Shown piece after piece: positions 48,769 to 58,361 of a stretch of DNA of 64,000 nucleotides. The notes beneath the pieces are model-generated. The model worked only from the letters and a program-made list of their open reading frames with translations. It was not told the origin of the DNA and ran no database searches. Within the stretch, counting starts at the first letter, position 1. Each line of letters opens with the position of its first letter. The stretch covers positions 5,917,501-5,981,500 of the forward strand of contig NC_019757.1 of the NCBI RefSeq assembly GCF_000317535.1, in the 5' to 3' direction. The DNA is from Cylindrospermum stagnale PCC 7417. Its GTDB lineage: Bacteria > Cyanobacteriota > Cyanobacteriia > Cyanobacteriales > Nostocaceae. The position numbers and the translations under genes were made by a program.

Positions 48769-49033
48769 GGTTTCGGACGTTTTTTGCGCGGATGGGTGGG
48801 TGTAGAAATTTGATGGCGAAAAAAAATGCTTGTATCCCAACCCCAGCAAGGTTTTCCAGCCTTTTTCACTTAAGATCGATCCGCGCAAACTCTGAAAAGC
48901 TTACATCACAAGGGTTTCAGCGTTTTTATTTTACTCCCTCTTTTCAAATCGATGGCTGGAATGGTATATTGATGATCGATCCGCGCAACTGCACCTTGAA
49001 AACTAAATATGGTAAGGCTTCCAGACCCCAGCG
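48769..49033 (+). promoter_or_regulatory. CRISPR leader
   Basis: The 265 bp between cas2 and the first repeat hold two identical 15-bp copies of GATCGATCCGCGCAA (48874-48888 and 48974-48988), exactly 100 bp apart, and an inverted copy of the ATCCGCGCAA part at 48784-48793. A TATATT box (about 48965) may be the array promoter. The position next to cas2 marks this as the leader side. Confidence 0.7.
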
Positions 49034-51100
49034 GTTGCAATTCATCTAAATCCCTATTAGGGATTGAAACGGTAACCGAGAAACCAGCTTTCTTTAATTT
49101 AGCTTGTTGCAATTCATCTAAATCCCTATTAGGGATTGAAACGAAAAATCCAGCAAAGCCAAGCATGGAGACTGGAGTTGCAATTCATCTAAATCCCTAT
49201 TAGGGATTGAAACTGATGTAATTAGCCATTTAGTTAACAATATGCCTGGTTGCAATTCATCTAAATCCCTATTAGGGATTGAAACTGTATCTCAATAAAG
49301 CTTCCCGCCAACCAAACCAGTTGCAATTCATCTAAATCCCTATTAGGGATTGAAACCAATCAGCATCAATTATGAGACTGATGAAGACGAGTTGCAATTC
49401 ATCTAAATCCCTATTAGGGATTGAAACAATGGTAACAGTGCTATTGATAACCGCTTAAACCGGTTGCAATTCATCTAAATCCCTATTAGGGATTGAAACT
49501 CTAGGCGTAAGTGACAAACAACGGGATTTTATCGTTGCAATTCATCTAAATCCCTATTAGGGATTGAAACTTAGGATTCCCAGGATCTGCTTCGATTATA
49601 AGATTGTTGCAATTCATCTAAATCCCTATTAGGGATTGAAACGCAACGCGCCTAGCGATGCGGCAGACTGCATTGTTCTTTGTTGCAATTCATCTAAATC
49701 CCTATTAGGGATTGAAACGTGGCAATTGGAGAGATACAACGGATTTGGGCATCGCGTTGCAATTCATCTAAATCCCTATTAGGGATTGAAACTTTGCAGT
49801 ATTCTTCAATGACAACCCTAACTTGTTGCAATTCATCTAAATCCCTATTAGGGATTGAAACCACAGACTTGTTCTATGCCAACAAGAAAGCAGATATGTT
49901 GCAATTCATCTAAATCCCTATTAGGGATTGAAACGTGGCTAAGAACAACCCTAGCAAGTTAGGTGAGCCGTTGCAATTCATCTAAATCCCTATTAGGGAT
50001 TGAAACTTAAACTCTACTCTTCCAGCCTATGAAAATGATTTAGTTGCAATTCATCTAAATCCCTATTAGGGATTGAAACCTGAATAAATAACAACTAAGG
50101 AGACATCCCAATGGGTTGCAATTCATCTAAATCCCTATTAGGGATTGAAACTCTTCATTTAAAGTAGCAAGATTATTTTTGATGCAATCGTTGCAATTCA
50201 TCTAAATCCCTATTAGGGATTGAAACTCAGAATTATTTTCAGCCCAGCTAGTAAAAACTGGTTGCAATTCATCTAAATCCCTATTAGGGATTGAAACCTT
50301 GCAGTTAAACGCGACTACAGCGCCTGGGGGAAGTTGCAATTCATCTAAATCCCTATTAGGGATTGAAACCTCTTACTCTAGCAGACCTAGACATTACAGA
50401 AGGAGAAGGGTTGCAATTCATCTAAATCCCTATTAGGGATTGAAACGCGTATGAAATTGCTAGATCACTGGACGAAGCAGAAAGTGTTGCAATTCATCTA
50501 AATCCCTATTAGGGATTGAAACTTGCCAGTGGAGCCAAGGCAGCAGACACAGGTTGCAATTCATCTAAATCCCTATTAGGGATTGAAACTATGACGTACC
50601 CGTGGAGGTTGATTTACAAATGTGCGAGTTGCAATTCATCTAAATCCCTATTAGGGATTGAAACCTTTCCATAGAAGCGCGATCGCCATCTGCAAACCCG
50701 TTGCAATTCATCTAAATCCCTATTAGGGATTGAAACGCAACTGATTTTTTGATAGTGCTAAAAGTTCTTTTCAAGGTTGCAATTCATCTAAATCCCTATT
50801 AGGGATTGAAACTAGACGAAACCCAGGATATAAAAAGGATTGTGTGGTTGCAATTCATCTAAATCCCTATTAGGGATTGAAACATCGGAAGCGGGTAACT
50901 CGTAACATTTCGCAAGAAGGTTGCAATTCATCTAAATCCCTATTAGGGATTGAAACGACTTAATCCCCGAAAGCACCTTTGACCAATTTGTTGCAATTCA
51001 TCTAAATCCCTATTAGGGATTGAAACTCAGCGGGAAGTATCGCTACTGGCTGACCTTGCATCAGTTGCAATTCATCTAAATCCCTATTAGGGATTGAAAC
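49034..51100 (+). CRISPR. CRISPR array, 29 repeats of 37 nt and 28 spacers
   Basis: The repeat starts GTTGCAATTCATC and ends AGGGATTGAAAC, with the weak hairpin TCCCTA/TAGGGA inside. All 29 copies read identical by eye. Spacers are 30-40 nt, mostly 34-36. Repeat and spacer lengths add exactly to the 2067-bp array. The GAAAC end gives the usual 5' handle after Cas6 cleavage, so transcription runs left to right, from the cas2 side. One spacer (50665-50699) contains a HIP1 palindrome. No spacer was found to match other parts of the window by eye. Confidence 0.99.
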
Positions 51101-51155
51101 TCAAAATTCAGTAAGTATAGCAATCCTATTTGATTTGCTTTCCAGAGAGAGGCTC

Positions 51156-51192
51156 AGATCCCCGACTTCTTGAAGAAGTCGGGGATCTTTTT
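51156..51192 (+). terminator. Strong terminator-like hairpin after the array
   Basis: Perfect 16-bp arms AGATCCCCGACTTCTT (51156-51171) and AAGAAGTCGGGGATCT (51173-51188) end in TTTTT. It lies 55 bp after the last full repeat and would end the crRNA precursor. The same kind of hairpin is a dispersed repeat in Nostoc-type genomes, so a dual nature is possible. Confidence 0.8.
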
Positions 51193-51214
51193 GTTCGTAA
51201 TTCAATCTAAATCC

Positions 51215-51340
51215 CTATTAGGGATTGAAAAAATGTGGAATATATGGAGTAATCGGAACCAGATTCTGATTCTCCCGGTCAAATTAAGTATAACTACGTA
51301 ACCAGAAACTGCGGTAAGCTGGATGCATGAATTACGAAAC
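51215..51340 (+). repeat. 126-bp duplication, copy 1, starting inside a degenerate CRISPR repeat
   Basis: This copy begins CTATTAGGGATTGAAAAAA within a degenerate terminal repeat (51194-51230) and ends ...GCATGAATTACGAAAC. It matches 52293-52418 at roughly 93 percent. It carries the upstream region and first codons (MNYET) of the gene at 52405, here cut off after the fifth codon. Confidence 0.85.
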
Positions 51341-51580
51341 TATTAGCGTCCAGTTTTCCCAAATTGGCACAGTGACGCCAATAACAACAATCAGAAGGCA
51401 AAAAAAGGACAATCCACAGAAAACAAAAATTGTGTAAATTGTGAATCTATCTAGAGTAAGAAAAAATCAGGCATAAATAAACTCCATTTTAAATCTATAT
51501 GTAATTTCCGTGGATGATATTGTTCTTTTAGTAAAAACTCAATATAATGTCAGGGTAATTAAGTATACTCTTCCAGTAAA

Positions 51581-51979
51581 ATGAAAAGAGAGAATTGTGT
51601 TTTAAATCAAACTTCAAAACCAAGCTTAAGTATCAAGCTTCTTACACCATTTTGTCTCATCTCCTCCCTATTATTAGGTGCAACTTCAGTTTCTGCCCAA
51701 GTTATAGAGTCACGCTTCTGCACAGCTAAAGGTACAGTTACTAATAGTGCTGGAGTAGCTCTTCCTGGTGTGACAGTAACTTTAAGTAATCCAGATGAAA
51801 GTAACTCTACTACCACAGATGCTAATGGTAACTACATAGTTTCTCTAGGGGAAGTAGATATTGCTTACTTTTGTGTTGTCACTCCCTCAAAGACTGGATA
51901 CAGCTTCAGTCCTGTGGATTCCACCTTTTTGCCAGGTCGCCGTTCAGATCGCCATATTGCTAACTTTATAGGTACTTGA
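51581..51979 (+). CDS. Secreted protein with carboxypeptidase-regulatory-like (Cna-B type) domain
   Basis: The 132-aa product has a signal peptide (about 1-39, LLTPFCLISSLLLGATSVSAQV) and one beta-sandwich repeat: GTVTNSAGVALPGVTVTLSNP..STTTDANGNYIVSL. Such domains are structural or binding modules of surface proteins. Only one domain is present, so the protein is minimal. It lies between the two 126-bp direct repeats and may have come with the duplicated segment. Confidence 0.8.
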   Translation: MKRENCVLNQTSKPSLSIKLLTPFCLISSLLLGATSVSAQVIESRFCTAKGTVTNSAGVALPGVTVTLSNPDESNSTTTDANGNYIVSLGEVDIAYFCVVTPSKTGYSFSPVDSTFLPGRRSDRHIANFIGT

Positions 51980-52292
51980 ATAAGCGGCAGATCTGTTGAT
52001 AGGTGTTTAGCTTTCCTGCCAAAAGAAAAGCGCTTTAATTAGTAGAAACGTTCTAGTTAGCATTAACTAGCATTAATTAGAACTAGCTAGAACCTTTACC
52101 AATTCGACTGCTGTATTCAACTGGCTTCTAGCCTGTAGCAAAGCATTGAGCCTTTCAACGCCGCGCCCTCGGTATCTCGTGGGTCACCATTATGGCTAAG
52201 GTGGATAACTTTGACATTTTCAGTTTTGAATCGCCAAATAATTCTGATCTACCTTCAGCATTGTGCCGCTGACGAATCACCCGCAACTCAAA

Positions 52293-52418
52293 CTATTAGG
52301 GATAGAAAAAACGGGGAATATATGGAGTAATCGGAACCAGATCCCGATTCTCCCGAAAATATTAAGTATAACTACGTAACCAGAAACTGCGGTAAGCTGG
52401 ATGCATGAATTACGAAAC
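52293..52418 (+). repeat. 126-bp duplication, copy 2, containing the start of the gene at 52405
   Basis: Second copy of the sequence at 51215-51340, 1078 bp away. It starts with CTATTAGGGATAGAAAAAA, a worn piece of the CRISPR repeat, and here continues into a complete gene. The spacer before it (51980-52292) shows no gene, only a TTCTAGTTAG/CTAGCTAGAA-type inverted repeat near 52050-52092. Confidence 0.85.
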
Positions 52419-52776
52419 AGCCCGCAAACTCCTCATAGACCAGACAGTAACCGAGGAAAACCCAGATGCCCTGTTAAACCGTCTGAGACAGGGAAAATCC
52501 CCGGTTCCAGGTCAGATTACCTCGATTTTGTTAGCGTTGAAAGTTGTGTTTGAAGCGCTGAAAGAAGCCTCTAGCCTAGATAGAGAACTGGCATTTGCCC
52601 TCTATCAGTTAGGTGTTAAGGCTCAACAGATGTTTGCCGCAGGGCGCAAAGCAGGCATTGATTGGCCGCCACTGCTGAAAGAAGATTTGCAGCGAATTTC
52701 TCTAGCTTCAGAAAGTATCTTTTCGGGAACATGGCAAACCCTACCTGCTGGAGGGAAGCTGATCAATGAAGTGTGA
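52405..52776 (+). CDS. Conserved cyanobacterial hypothetical protein, 123 aa
   Basis: The helical product (MNYETARKLLIDQTVTEENPDALLNRLRQGKSPVPGQITSIL...) has no signal peptide or membrane segment. It has the look of a conserved cyanobacterial protein but I know no function. The promoter region and first five codons are duplicated at 51215-51340, next to the CRISPR array end. Normal intact frame here. Confidence 0.65.
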   Translation: MNYETARKLLIDQTVTEENPDALLNRLRQGKSPVPGQITSILLALKVVFEALKEASSLDRELAFALYQLGVKAQQMFAAGRKAGIDWPPLLKEDLQRISLASESIFSGTWQTLPAGGKLINEV

Positions 52777-52818
52777 AGGATGAAATTTACATCTTTTCAG
52801 CCTTCAGCCTTCATCGGG

Positions 52819-53451
52819 TTAACGGTTTCGCAGTTCCGCTTCTAACTTATCTAAATCAGCTTTTAGCAAAACTGTCATTTGACCTGTTATCGCTTTACCT
52901 GTCTTGGGTTGGGGCACTTCTACCCAATAGGCAAAGCGATCGCCAACTCGCAATTCTCCCCGTAAAGCTTCCCGCAGCGGAGTTTTAGCCAGACGCGCCG
53001 AATTAATCGCACTTTGGTTAGGATATTGGTAAATTACCTGGGCGCGACTATAGTCTTGATAAATATCCAAGCCATAAATTACCCGCAAAGACTCCTGGAA
53101 GCGCTGGAAGGTAATCCCATTAATACCGTCATACATAGTCATGCGTTCAGTGCGAATTTGGCTGCGGTTTTTGGTAAACTGCACCCTACCGGGAGGTAAT
53201 ACCGACGCTTGAAAGGTGAATCGCTGGGCAGCTGTATCACTCTTTTGCACAAATAATTTCTCACCACTGTTGGGGCGAAGGGTCGGATGTGCTTGAATCC
53301 ACGTAGTTACTTCTTCTGTACTTTGCCCTGGTAAAGCCTTAACTGGTGAATCAAACAGCATTCCCACCGACAGCCAGGGGACTAGAGAACAAGGCAAAAT
53401 CAAAAACTTATGTAGAGATTTTTTGAGCATTTTTCGATTCAAGACTGACAT
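52819..53451 (-). CDS. Exported hypothetical protein, 210 aa
   Basis: Residues 1-39 form a signal peptide (KMLKKSLHKFLILPCSLVPWLSVGMLF...VKALPG). The mature part begins GQSTEEVTTWIQAHPTLRPNSGEKLFVQKSDTAAQRF and ends with a region on the repeat pattern RVGDRFAYWVEVPQPKTGKAITGQMTVLLKADLDKLEAEL. It is probably periplasmic or lumenal. No family was recognised. It converges on the 52405 gene. Confidence 0.7.
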   Translation of the reverse strand: MSVLNRKMLKKSLHKFLILPCSLVPWLSVGMLFDSPVKALPGQSTEEVTTWIQAHPTLRPNSGEKLFVQKSDTAAQRFTFQASVLPPGRVQFTKNRSQIRTERMTMYDGINGITFQRFQESLRVIYGLDIYQDYSRAQVIYQYPNQSAINSARLAKTPLREALRGELRVGDRFAYWVEVPQPKTGKAITGQMTVLLKADLDKLEAELRNR

Positions 53452-53786
53452 GGCAATTCCCCATTGGGCGCTAATTAAAACGCGGTAATCATAGTCTGCC
53501 CCGTTTTTTCACTTGCATTAAACTTCGCCAGAAAAAAATCTGTAATAGTAGAGACGTTGCAGGCAACGTCTCTACATTTGGAGGCAGGTGTACACACAAG
53601 TCTCTCTTAATGCAATTGATGCTTTATCGAACAGAGTAAGCAAAACCTCACCCTGTCCTGACGGACATCCCTCTCTATGCGTTGGAGAGGGACAGGTTTT
53701 GCATAGCAAAACCAGGGTGAGGTTTTGGCGGAATTTTGGGTAATCGGATAATTTGTGTGTACACGGTAGACATTTGGAGGAGAGAG
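53452..53786. repeat. Spacer with dispersed hairpin repeat
   Basis: A hairpin repeat at 53646-53725 (CCTCACCCTGTCC..., inverted GGACAGGTTTTGC...GGGTGAGG) belongs to the same family as those in the cas operon gaps. A small inverted repeat around GAGACGTTGCAGGCAACGTCTC (53551-53572; arms GAGACGTTGC/GCAACGTCTC) is also visible. No gene. Confidence 0.75.
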
Positions 53787-54812
53787 TTAACAGGGTGTTA
53801 GCGCTACTTTAATTACTTTACGCGCCTTCATGTCATTAAACACCTGTGCTAAATCCTGCAATGGGCGGTGTTCGCTGATCAGTAACTCAAAGGGAATTCT
53901 ACCGCTAGCTATCAATGACAGCGCTGCCCGCACGTACTCTGGTGTGTTGTGAAATACGCCTTTGAGGGTGAGTTCGCTGTAGTGTAGTTGTTCTGTATTC
54001 ACGGTAATTGTCGTATCCCGTGGACAGCCGCCAAATAAGTTTACAGTTGCACCAGGACGGGCACAGGCGATCGCCATTTCCCAAACACTAGGGACACCAG
54101 TTGCCTCAATCACCACATCTGCACCCCATCCTGCGGTTAATTCTTTCACCACAGCGGCAATATCGGGATTTTGATGATAATTAAAAGTTTGCGCCGCACC
54201 GAGTTTCTTACCAATTTCTAACCTGTGGTCACTTCCTCCCCACAGCAACACCTCGGTTTGATCAGCCAAAGCCGCCACAAACATTAGTCCAATTGCCCCA
54301 TCTCCCAAGACGACAACGCGATCTTTAGCTTTGACATGAGAACGCCCGATGCCATGCAACACACAAGCTAAAGGTTCGGTCATCGCTGCTAATTCCCAAG
54401 GCAAATCATCGGGAATCGGCAACATATTCTGCTGGACTATCGGCGCGGGAATCTTCAGATATTCGGCAAAAGTGCCATTATTCCAGGTCAAATTCGGACA
54501 GAGGGAATATTCTTGACGTTGACAAAAAAAGCATTCCATGCATGGTGCAGAGTTATTTGCAACGATGCGATCGCCTAATTGCCAACTCCTGACACCAGCA
54601 CCCAAAGCCACAATTCGTCCCGCTGCTTCATGACCAAACAGCGTTGGTGGTTTCAGCATCTTCGCATGACCACCACGACGCCAAACTTTCAAATCTGTAC
54701 CGCAAGTAGTGGCTGCCCCCACTTGGATCACCACTTCGCCAGCCGCCGGGGTAGGGTCAGCGACTTCCTCTAGGCGTAAATCTTCTTGGCCGTAAAGTAA
54801 CGCTGCTAACAA
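53787..54812 (-). CDS. Zinc-dependent medium-chain alcohol dehydrogenase family protein
   Basis: The 341-aa enzyme has the MDR layout: N-terminal GroES-like part with catalytic-zinc ligands (TTCGTDL, GHEAAGRIVALG), the structural zinc Cys cluster (CMECFFCQRQEYSLC) and a Rossmann NAD(P) motif (GDGAIGLMFVAALA). It resembles threonine or sorbitol dehydrogenase-like proteins. It oxidises or reduces an alcohol with NAD(P); the substrate is unknown. Single gene. Confidence 0.9.
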   Translation of the reverse strand: MLAALLYGQEDLRLEEVADPTPAAGEVVIQVGAATTCGTDLKVWRRGGHAKMLKPPTLFGHEAAGRIVALGAGVRSWQLGDRIVANNSAPCMECFFCQRQEYSLCPNLTWNNGTFAEYLKIPAPIVQQNMLPIPDDLPWELAAMTEPLACVLHGIGRSHVKAKDRVVVLGDGAIGLMFVAALADQTEVLLWGGSDHRLEIGKKLGAAQTFNYHQNPDIAAVVKELTAGWGADVVIEATGVPSVWEMAIACARPGATVNLFGGCPRDTTITVNTEQLHYSELTLKGVFHNTPEYVRAALSLIASGRIPFELLISEHRPLQDLAQVFNDMKARKVIKVALTPC

Positions 54813-54917
54813 AGCTTTTAACCGATGAATTAGCTACACCCGATTTTATCAGGTAGAGTCTCTTCTTAAGTCCATAACAACGTTGTACCGAGAATTTCTC
54901 TCAGGCTCAATTTTTGA

Positions 54918-55106
54918 TTACAAAGATTTCACCACAGGCTGAGGAATTTTTCCCAGATTTCGGGTTTCGATATTCGACGCACGATTTATAGTGAATAGTG
55001 GTACTTCTTGTCGGCACGACACACAAAACCAATACAGTTCACCATGACGGACATGACGCAGAACAGAACCACCGCAGCATGGGCAAGTGTTGGCTCTCAT
55101 ACTCAT
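54918..55106 (-). CDS. Small zinc-ribbon protein
   Basis: A start at 55106 (MSMRANTCPCCGG) or 55100 fits a conserved cyanobacterial protein with two CxxC knuckles: CPCC and CVSC (YWFCVSCRQEVP). An upstream frame from 55151 adds AT-rich-coded residues and overlaps the ribosome site (aggaggacatt) just before 55106. Its role is unknown; size suggests zinc-mediated contacts. Confidence 0.75.
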   Translation of the reverse strand: MSMRANTCPCCGGSVLRHVRHGELYWFCVSCRQEVPLFTINRASNIETRNLGKIPQPVVKSL

Positions 55107-55151
55107 AACCAATGTCCTCCTTTTAAAAAAATTATTGTTTAAGACAAGCAA

Positions 55152-55670
55152 AAAAAGTTTGTTGATTAAAACCGAATCTTGGCGATATCAATGCCACCAT
55201 TTCATGCTCTAGGATCTTTAAGAATTTCTTAATAGATCCTTTTTCAGAGATATTATGACTAACCTCATTTTAGGAGGATAGAGCATTTGTGCTTACTCCT
55301 GGGAAATTTAAATTAACTTCACTGACTTACTCAAACACAATTTCGGTTAACTGTAGCCCCCAATCAGCACCAAATATATTGTTAGAGCATCAGCAACAGC
55401 CGATAAACAACCACAATCTAAAGCTACTACCTATTGTTTACTCTTTTCATCTATCTTGGGGATCATAAGCAATTAGAATTTATTGTAGCCAAACCTACAA
55501 AATTGCTAAATTTGTAGCTGAAAATACTAAATTATGTGATGGGATCAATTACTCAGCACCTATGTTAGGGGAAATTGCTAAATGAAAATATAAATTATTA
55601 ATATTAATTAATCAGGAAAAGTTCACATGATTTATAATTCTTCACTTATCGACACACCCATAACTAACTA
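55152..55670. other. AT-rich spacer before xthA
   Basis: No gene or clear repeat is seen in this stretch of about 520 bp. It is AT-rich and should contain the promoters of the divergent zinc-ribbon gene and of xthA. A run like ttttaggaggatag (55270-55283) looks like a ribosome site but no sustained frame follows it. Confidence 0.4.
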
Positions 55671-56453
55671 ATGAAAATCGCTACTTGGAACGTCAACTCG
55701 GTTCGCACCCGCTTAGAACAGGTTATTGATTGGTTGGGACCCAATCCTGTAGATGTCCTCTGCTTGCAAGAAACCAAGGTGGTGGATGCTGATTTTCCGC
55801 GATCACCTTTTGAACAATTAGGCTATCACCTTTATATTTCGGGACAGAAGGCTTACAACGGCGTTGCTCTCATTAGCCGCCAACCGCTTCTAGACGTAAC
55901 TACGGGTTTCAAAGCAATCTTGCCAGACATATCACCAGAATGGGATGAGCAAAAGCGGGTAATTACTGGGATTATTGGCGGAATTCGGATTGTCAATCTC
56001 TATGTTCCCAACGGTTCAGCCGTCGGTAGCGAGAAATACGTTTACAAACTCAGTTGGTTAACAGTATTGCGAGAATATTTGCGTACACTTCTGGTGTCCC
56101 AACCAGCCATCTGCGTCTGTGGCGACTTTAACATTGCCCTAGAAGCTAAAGATATTCACGACAAAGTTAAAACTGAAAATCACATCATGGCTTCGGAGAT
56201 AGAACGCCAAGCCTTACAAGATATACTCGCTTTAGGATTTGCCGATGCCTTTCGCAAATTCACCACAGAAGGCGGACATTATAGCTGGTGGGACTATCGC
56301 ACCGGTGCCTTCAAGCGCAATTTAGGCTGGCGGATTGACCATCACTACCTGACACCCGCTTTATATGAAAAGGCTCAAAGTTGCATTATTGATGTTGAAC
56401 CGCGCAAATTGACCCAACCCAGCGACCATACACCAGTGATTGTCGAGTTTTAG
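55671..56453 (+). CDS. xthA: Exodeoxyribonuclease III / AP endonuclease
   Basis: The 260-aa enzyme starts MKIATWNVNSVRTRL with Asn7 and has LCLQETK (Glu34), the CGDFNIAL (Asp, Asn) motif and the terminal SDHTPVI (Asp-His), the full set for exonuclease III. It cuts 5' of abasic sites and removes 3' blocks during base excision repair. Length is normal. Single gene. Confidence 0.95.
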   Translation: MKIATWNVNSVRTRLEQVIDWLGPNPVDVLCLQETKVVDADFPRSPFEQLGYHLYISGQKAYNGVALISRQPLLDVTTGFKAILPDISPEWDEQKRVITGIIGGIRIVNLYVPNGSAVGSEKYVYKLSWLTVLREYLRTLLVSQPAICVCGDFNIALEAKDIHDKVKTENHIMASEIERQALQDILALGFADAFRKFTTEGGHYSWWDYRTGAFKRNLGWRIDHHYLTPALYEKAQSCIIDVEPRKLTQPSDHTPVIVEF

Positions 56454-56551
56454 GTGAGTCAGGAGTGCAAGGAATGCGATCGCTTCATGAAGCGATCGCC
56501 ACCATGCAAAAGCCTATAATTAATCAACAGGAAACACCCTAGGTAAGCATT

Positions 56552-56701
56552 ATGACTACAGTAGCTATCTTGCCTATATCAAATGCCAGTGGTGAAAAAT
56601 CTTATCGTGCCATTGCTGGTGATAAACAGTCAGTCGCAAGTAATCGCCCGACAACTATGGATTCGTTTAGGGTTATTTCCGTAGACCATATTTGCCTATA
56701 G
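56552..56701 (+). pseudogene. Short fragment of a conserved small protein
   Basis: A 49-codon frame (MTTVAILPISNASGEKSYRAIAGDK...) reads like the N-terminus of a conserved cyanobacterial hypothetical that then breaks off. The ATG follows a weak purine-rich stretch (ggtaagc). The end (SVDHICL) looks random. Most likely a truncated remnant. Confidence 0.4.
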
Positions 56702-56707
56702 TGCGGT

Positions 56708-57212
56708 TCACGATTCCAACTCGCTCAATAATTCGCTCTTGTCACCAGGATAAAAGCGATCGCACAATATCTCCGTTAAACTATAAGGACAATCAGAGGG
56801 AAAAGTGCGACTAGGCAAGTCTGTTTCTCTAATAGCTAACTCCACACCTCTCAGGTAAGCTTTACCAAGTACCTCCTCAAGATAAGATTTAAGGCTGGGA
56901 TTTTCCTCAAGCAGTTCAGCCGTATCTAGGCGTTGAATGCGAAGGGTTGCTAACCAACTACGACTGCGACGTTGTGATTGAAACTCCCATTTCAGCAAAT
57001 GTCCAATCAAAAGAAGGAAAACGATTTCGCAGTTCTTGGCGTTGCTGTTTTCCCAAAGATTCAATTTCCTCAATCAAATTTTGCAAGTCAATTTCACTCC
57101 ATTGATGGTTGCGGAGTAAGGATACTTGTTCCTGTGTCCAAGCATAAAAATCAGTTGCGTAGAGGCTGAATACAGGTATCGCTGTCTTTGGATTTATTTC
57201 TGGGATGTGCAT
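56708..57212 (-). pseudogene. DUF29 protein gene with a frameshift
   Basis: Two overlapping frames together make one DUF29 protein. The first part (57212 down to about 57010) encodes YATDFYAWTQEQVSLLRN, EIDLQNLIEEIESLGKQQ and RQELRNR. The second part, in another frame down to 56708, continues LLIGHLLKWEFQSQRRSRSW and ends in PYSLTEILCDRFYPGD. The join near 57000-57020 needs a one-base shift. Either a real disruption or a sequencing error. Confidence 0.75.
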
Positions 57213-57402
57213 CAGATTTGTTTAACCGCAACGTTTTCATTGTAGACAAAATGGGATGACTGTGATTTTGGGAATTTTCTGCGGGGAAAATAGTGATTAA
57301 ACTGAACTAGGGAAGGATAGATGAGGCAGATGATCAGAACAATGATTAATGCTCACTGTCCAATATCCTATACCCCCTGCCCCATACTCAAATCCAAAAG
57401 CT

Positions 57403-58278
57403 ATGTATCTAGTCACTGGAGCAACAGGAGATATTGGTCGCAGAGTTGTGCGACTTTTGCGCCAACAGGAAAAGTCTGTGCGAGCATTTGTCCGGCTTAC
57501 ATCGCGTTACAGCGAGTTAGAACACCGGGGTGCTGATATCTTCATCGGTGATTTGCAGCGAGAAAAAGATATCCAGAAAGCTTGTCAGGGCGTTAAATAC
57601 ATGATCAGCGCCCACGGTTCTGATAGCGATGCTCTATCTCTAGATTATCGCGCTAATATTGAACTCATTGACCAAGCAAAAGCCAATGCAGTCGAACACT
57701 TTGTCTTCATTTCCGTACTGGGTGCCGACCGAGGATATGAAGATGCTCCTGTGTTCAAAGCCAAACGGGCAGTAGAACGATATCTGCAAGCCAGTGGCTT
57801 AAATTACACAATTTTCCGCCCGGCTGGATTAGCATCAAACTTGCTACCACTGGCAGAACGGTTTCGCGAAACGGGTTTGTATCTACTCATCGGTGACCCC
57901 AAAAACCGTACCTCAATTGTCAGTACTGATGATTTAGCTTTGTTAGTAGTGAATTCTATAACAACTGAAGGCGCTCGTAACCAGATTTTTCCAGTGGGAG
58001 GGCCAGATGTTTTATTGCGAGAGGATATTCCCCGAATTTTTAGCCGCATATTCCACAAAGACCCTGTAGTAATTAACTCACCACTTTTTGCTATTGATGG
58101 ATTACGCGGTGCCCTGGGTTTATTTAATCCCCAAGCAAAGGAAGGTTTGGGAACCTTTCGCACTTTGTTAGCTAATGAATTTTTCTGTACAAAAGAGGAA
58201 ATTACCAATTTAGAAAGGATTTTTAACTTTCGATTGGAGACATTAGAAAATTTTGTCCGCCGCTATCTAGCAGATTGA
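57403..58278 (+). CDS. NAD(P)-binding SDR/NmrA-like protein
   Basis: The start at 57403 (MYLVTGATGDIGRRVVRLL) begins directly with the dinucleotide-binding GxxGxxG motif; an earlier ATG (57349) would add a Pro-rich lead coded by spacer sequence. The 291-aa product is an atypical SDR of the NmrA/divinyl-reductase-like kind (FVRLTSRYSELEHRGADIFIGDL, YTIFRPAGLASN). Many cyanobacterial members act on pigments or quinones, but this one cannot be assigned. Confidence 0.82.
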   Translation: MYLVTGATGDIGRRVVRLLRQQEKSVRAFVRLTSRYSELEHRGADIFIGDLQREKDIQKACQGVKYMISAHGSDSDALSLDYRANIELIDQAKANAVEHFVFISVLGADRGYEDAPVFKAKRAVERYLQASGLNYTIFRPAGLASNLLPLAERFRETGLYLLIGDPKNRTSIVSTDDLALLVVNSITTEGARNQIFPVGGPDVLLREDIPRIFSRIFHKDPVVINSPLFAIDGLRGALGLFNPQAKEGLGTFRTLLANEFFCTKEEITNLERIFNFRLETLENFVRRYLAD

Positions 58279-58324
58279 ATTGGGTTATGGGTGATTGGTA
58301 ATTGGTGATGAAAAAATACCGATT

Positions 58325-58355
58325 ACCAATTACCTATTACCTATTACCTATTACC
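58325..58355. repeat. ATTACCT short tandem repeat
   Basis: About four heptamer units of the TTACCTA type, directly before the HlyD-type gene at 58362. A similar CCCATTA run is found at 14181-14208. Confidence 0.75.
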
Positions 58356-58361
58356 AAATCT

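Noticed and set aside
48906-49913. Open frames running through the leader and CRISPR repeats
   Set aside because: They are produced by the repeat sequence itself and encode only repeated peptides.
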